A program made the position numbers and the translations under genes. The notes below the pieces were generated by a model. That model was given only the letters and a program-made list of their open reading frames with translations. It had not been told where the DNA came from and searched no databases. A stretch of 64,000 nucleotides of DNA, taken from positions 104,516-168,515 of the forward strand of contig NZ_SDSD01000008.1 in NCBI RefSeq assembly GCF_004798965.1. Direction: 5' to 3'. This DNA comes from Onishia niordana. GTDB taxonomy: Bacteria; Pseudomonadota; Gammaproteobacteria; Pseudomonadales; Halomonadaceae. Of the stretch, positions 63,343 through 64,000 are shown piece after piece (position 1 is the first letter of the stretch; each line of letters opens with the position of its first letter).

Positions 63343-63846
63343 TTACTCAGACACTCTGGTGGAGGGACGCTCACGTAAGGCCGCAATCGCAAAGGCGATG
63401 ACACCCAGGAACAGGGCGATATCCGCCAGGTTGAAGGCGGGCCAGTGCCACTCATGCCAGTAGAAGTCCAGGTAGTCTACGACATACCCTCGTACCAGGC
63501 GGTCGATGCCATTGCCCAGCGCGCCACCCAGCATCAAGCTGTACCCCAGCGCCTCCAGACGAGGTCTAGGCCTGCACAGCAGGATCGTCAGGACAATAGT
63601 CACCATCCCCGTCAGGCCCAAGAAGAGATAGCGCTGCCAGCCGCCTGCATCGGCGAGGAAGCTGAAGGCCGCTCCCGTGTTCCACCAGTGGCCCCAATTG
63701 AAGAACGGGGCTAGCGGGATGGTCTGGCCATACGGCATCAGCGCCTGCACCAGCCCCTTGATGGCCTGGTCGGCCAGGCCGACCATAACGGCCAATGCCA
63801 ACCAGTACCAGCGGCGTGGCACTGTCGGTATCCGCTCTGTCCTCAT
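63343..63846 (-). CDS. lspA: Lipoprotein signal peptidase
   Basis: 167 residues, four membrane helices. Catalytic aspartates D124 (RGYVVDYLDFY) and D142 (FNLADIALFLG) and the motif GNGIDRLVRG are present. Removes the signal peptide from prolipoproteins. Overlaps the 3' end of the P-type ATPase gene by four bases (ATGA). lspA copies beside metal-efflux ATPases are common on mobile elements. Confidence 0.94.
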   Translation of the reverse strand: MRTERIPTVPRRWYWLALAVMVGLADQAIKGLVQALMPYGQTIPLAPFFNWGHWWNTGAAFSFLADAGGWQRYLFLGLTGMVTIVLTILLCRPRPRLEALGYSLMLGGALGNGIDRLVRGYVVDYLDFYWHEWHWPAFNLADIALFLGVIAFAIAALRERPSTRVSE

Positions 63847-64000
63847 GACGTGGCTTCCTGGTAGCGCGGGCTTGCCGAGCCAGTCGTGGCATTATTGCCT
63901 GGCGAGAAGCGATAGCCCAGCAGCCGCATGGCGTTCAGGGTCACCAGCACGGTGGCGCCGGTATCCGCCATCACCGCGATCCACATGCCGGTGATGCCCA
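63843..64000 (-). CDS. Heavy-metal P-type ATPase, C-terminal end (cut by window edge)
   Basis: About 51 residues visible. The segment GITGMWIAVMADTGATVLV and NAMRLLGYRF matches the last membrane helix of ZntA/CadA-type P1B ATPases. Probably exports Zn, Cd or Pb. First known gene of the transcript with lspA, lnt and L,D-transpeptidase. Confidence 0.88.
   Translation of the reverse strand, partial: GITGMWIAVMADTGATVLVTLNAMRLLGYRFSPGNNATTGSASPRYQEATS

Overview
The window looks like chromosome of a halophilic gammaproteobacterium of the Halomonas/Chromohalobacter type. The evidence is high-GC coding DNA, several routes that end in the osmoprotectant glycine betaine, two BCCT transporters, and a Pseudomonas-like core order (pyrE/crc, rph, yicC). 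This placement is inferred from gene content only; no rRNA is present.
Layout. 1-4427: N-terminal part of a chemoreceptor, a secreted protein of unknown function, a LemA/TPM-domain operon and a lipoprotein. 4610-11206: carnitine operon (BKACE, carnitine dehydrogenase, betainyl-CoA thioesterase, BCCT transporter), a GlxA/CdhR-type regulator and a gamma-butyrobetaine dioxygenase. 11213-15229: a second GlxA-type regulator diverging from a pair that fits TmpA/TmpB, the enzymes that turn 2-trimethylaminoethylphosphonate into glycine betaine and phosphate, followed by an orphan betaine-binding protein. 15226-19650: an AruH-like arginine:pyruvate transaminase and a complete polar amino-acid ABC importer. 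20163-20726: an AT-rich orphan gene. 20943-26814: a third GlxA-type regulator diverging from cyanophycinase, cyanophycin synthetase and isoaspartyl dipeptidase. Arginine uptake, breakdown and storage therefore sit side by side.
26852-36223: TauE/SafE permease, second BCCT transporter, glutaminase, LysR/VOC pair, a carboxymuconolactone-decarboxylase-like gene with a TetR regulator and three matching operators, a His/Gly-repeat secreted protein, a PiuC-type dioxygenase and a DUF2237 protein. 36306-43957 is core: tRNA-Arg(CCG), cytochrome c5, rep, trmL, yfaZ, pyrE, a Crc/ExoIII-fold protein with a ruined nuclease site, rph and yicC.
43958 to the window end is a genomic island that starts directly at the 3' end of yicC. 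It has a tyrosine integrase, AlpA, YqaJ exonuclease plus ERF annealing protein, a DUF932 protein, a glycine-zipper protein, a Gp2-like protein, an XRE regulator and a large protein that looks like an ATPase without its P-loop. Its cargo is metal resistance: merR/TPFA, an arsR cluster with rhodanese and an ACR3-like permease, Sco1/PCuAC/CtaG copper-chaperone genes, and an operon of P-type ATPase, lspA, lnt and L,D-transpeptidase. The far end of the island lies outside the window.
The most notable points are the clustering of carnitine, butyrobetaine and phosphonocholine-analogue routes on glycine betaine, the cyanophycin/arginine block, the Crc-like pseudo-nuclease, the island's pseudo-ATPase, and the envelope-processing genes carried as metal-island cargo.
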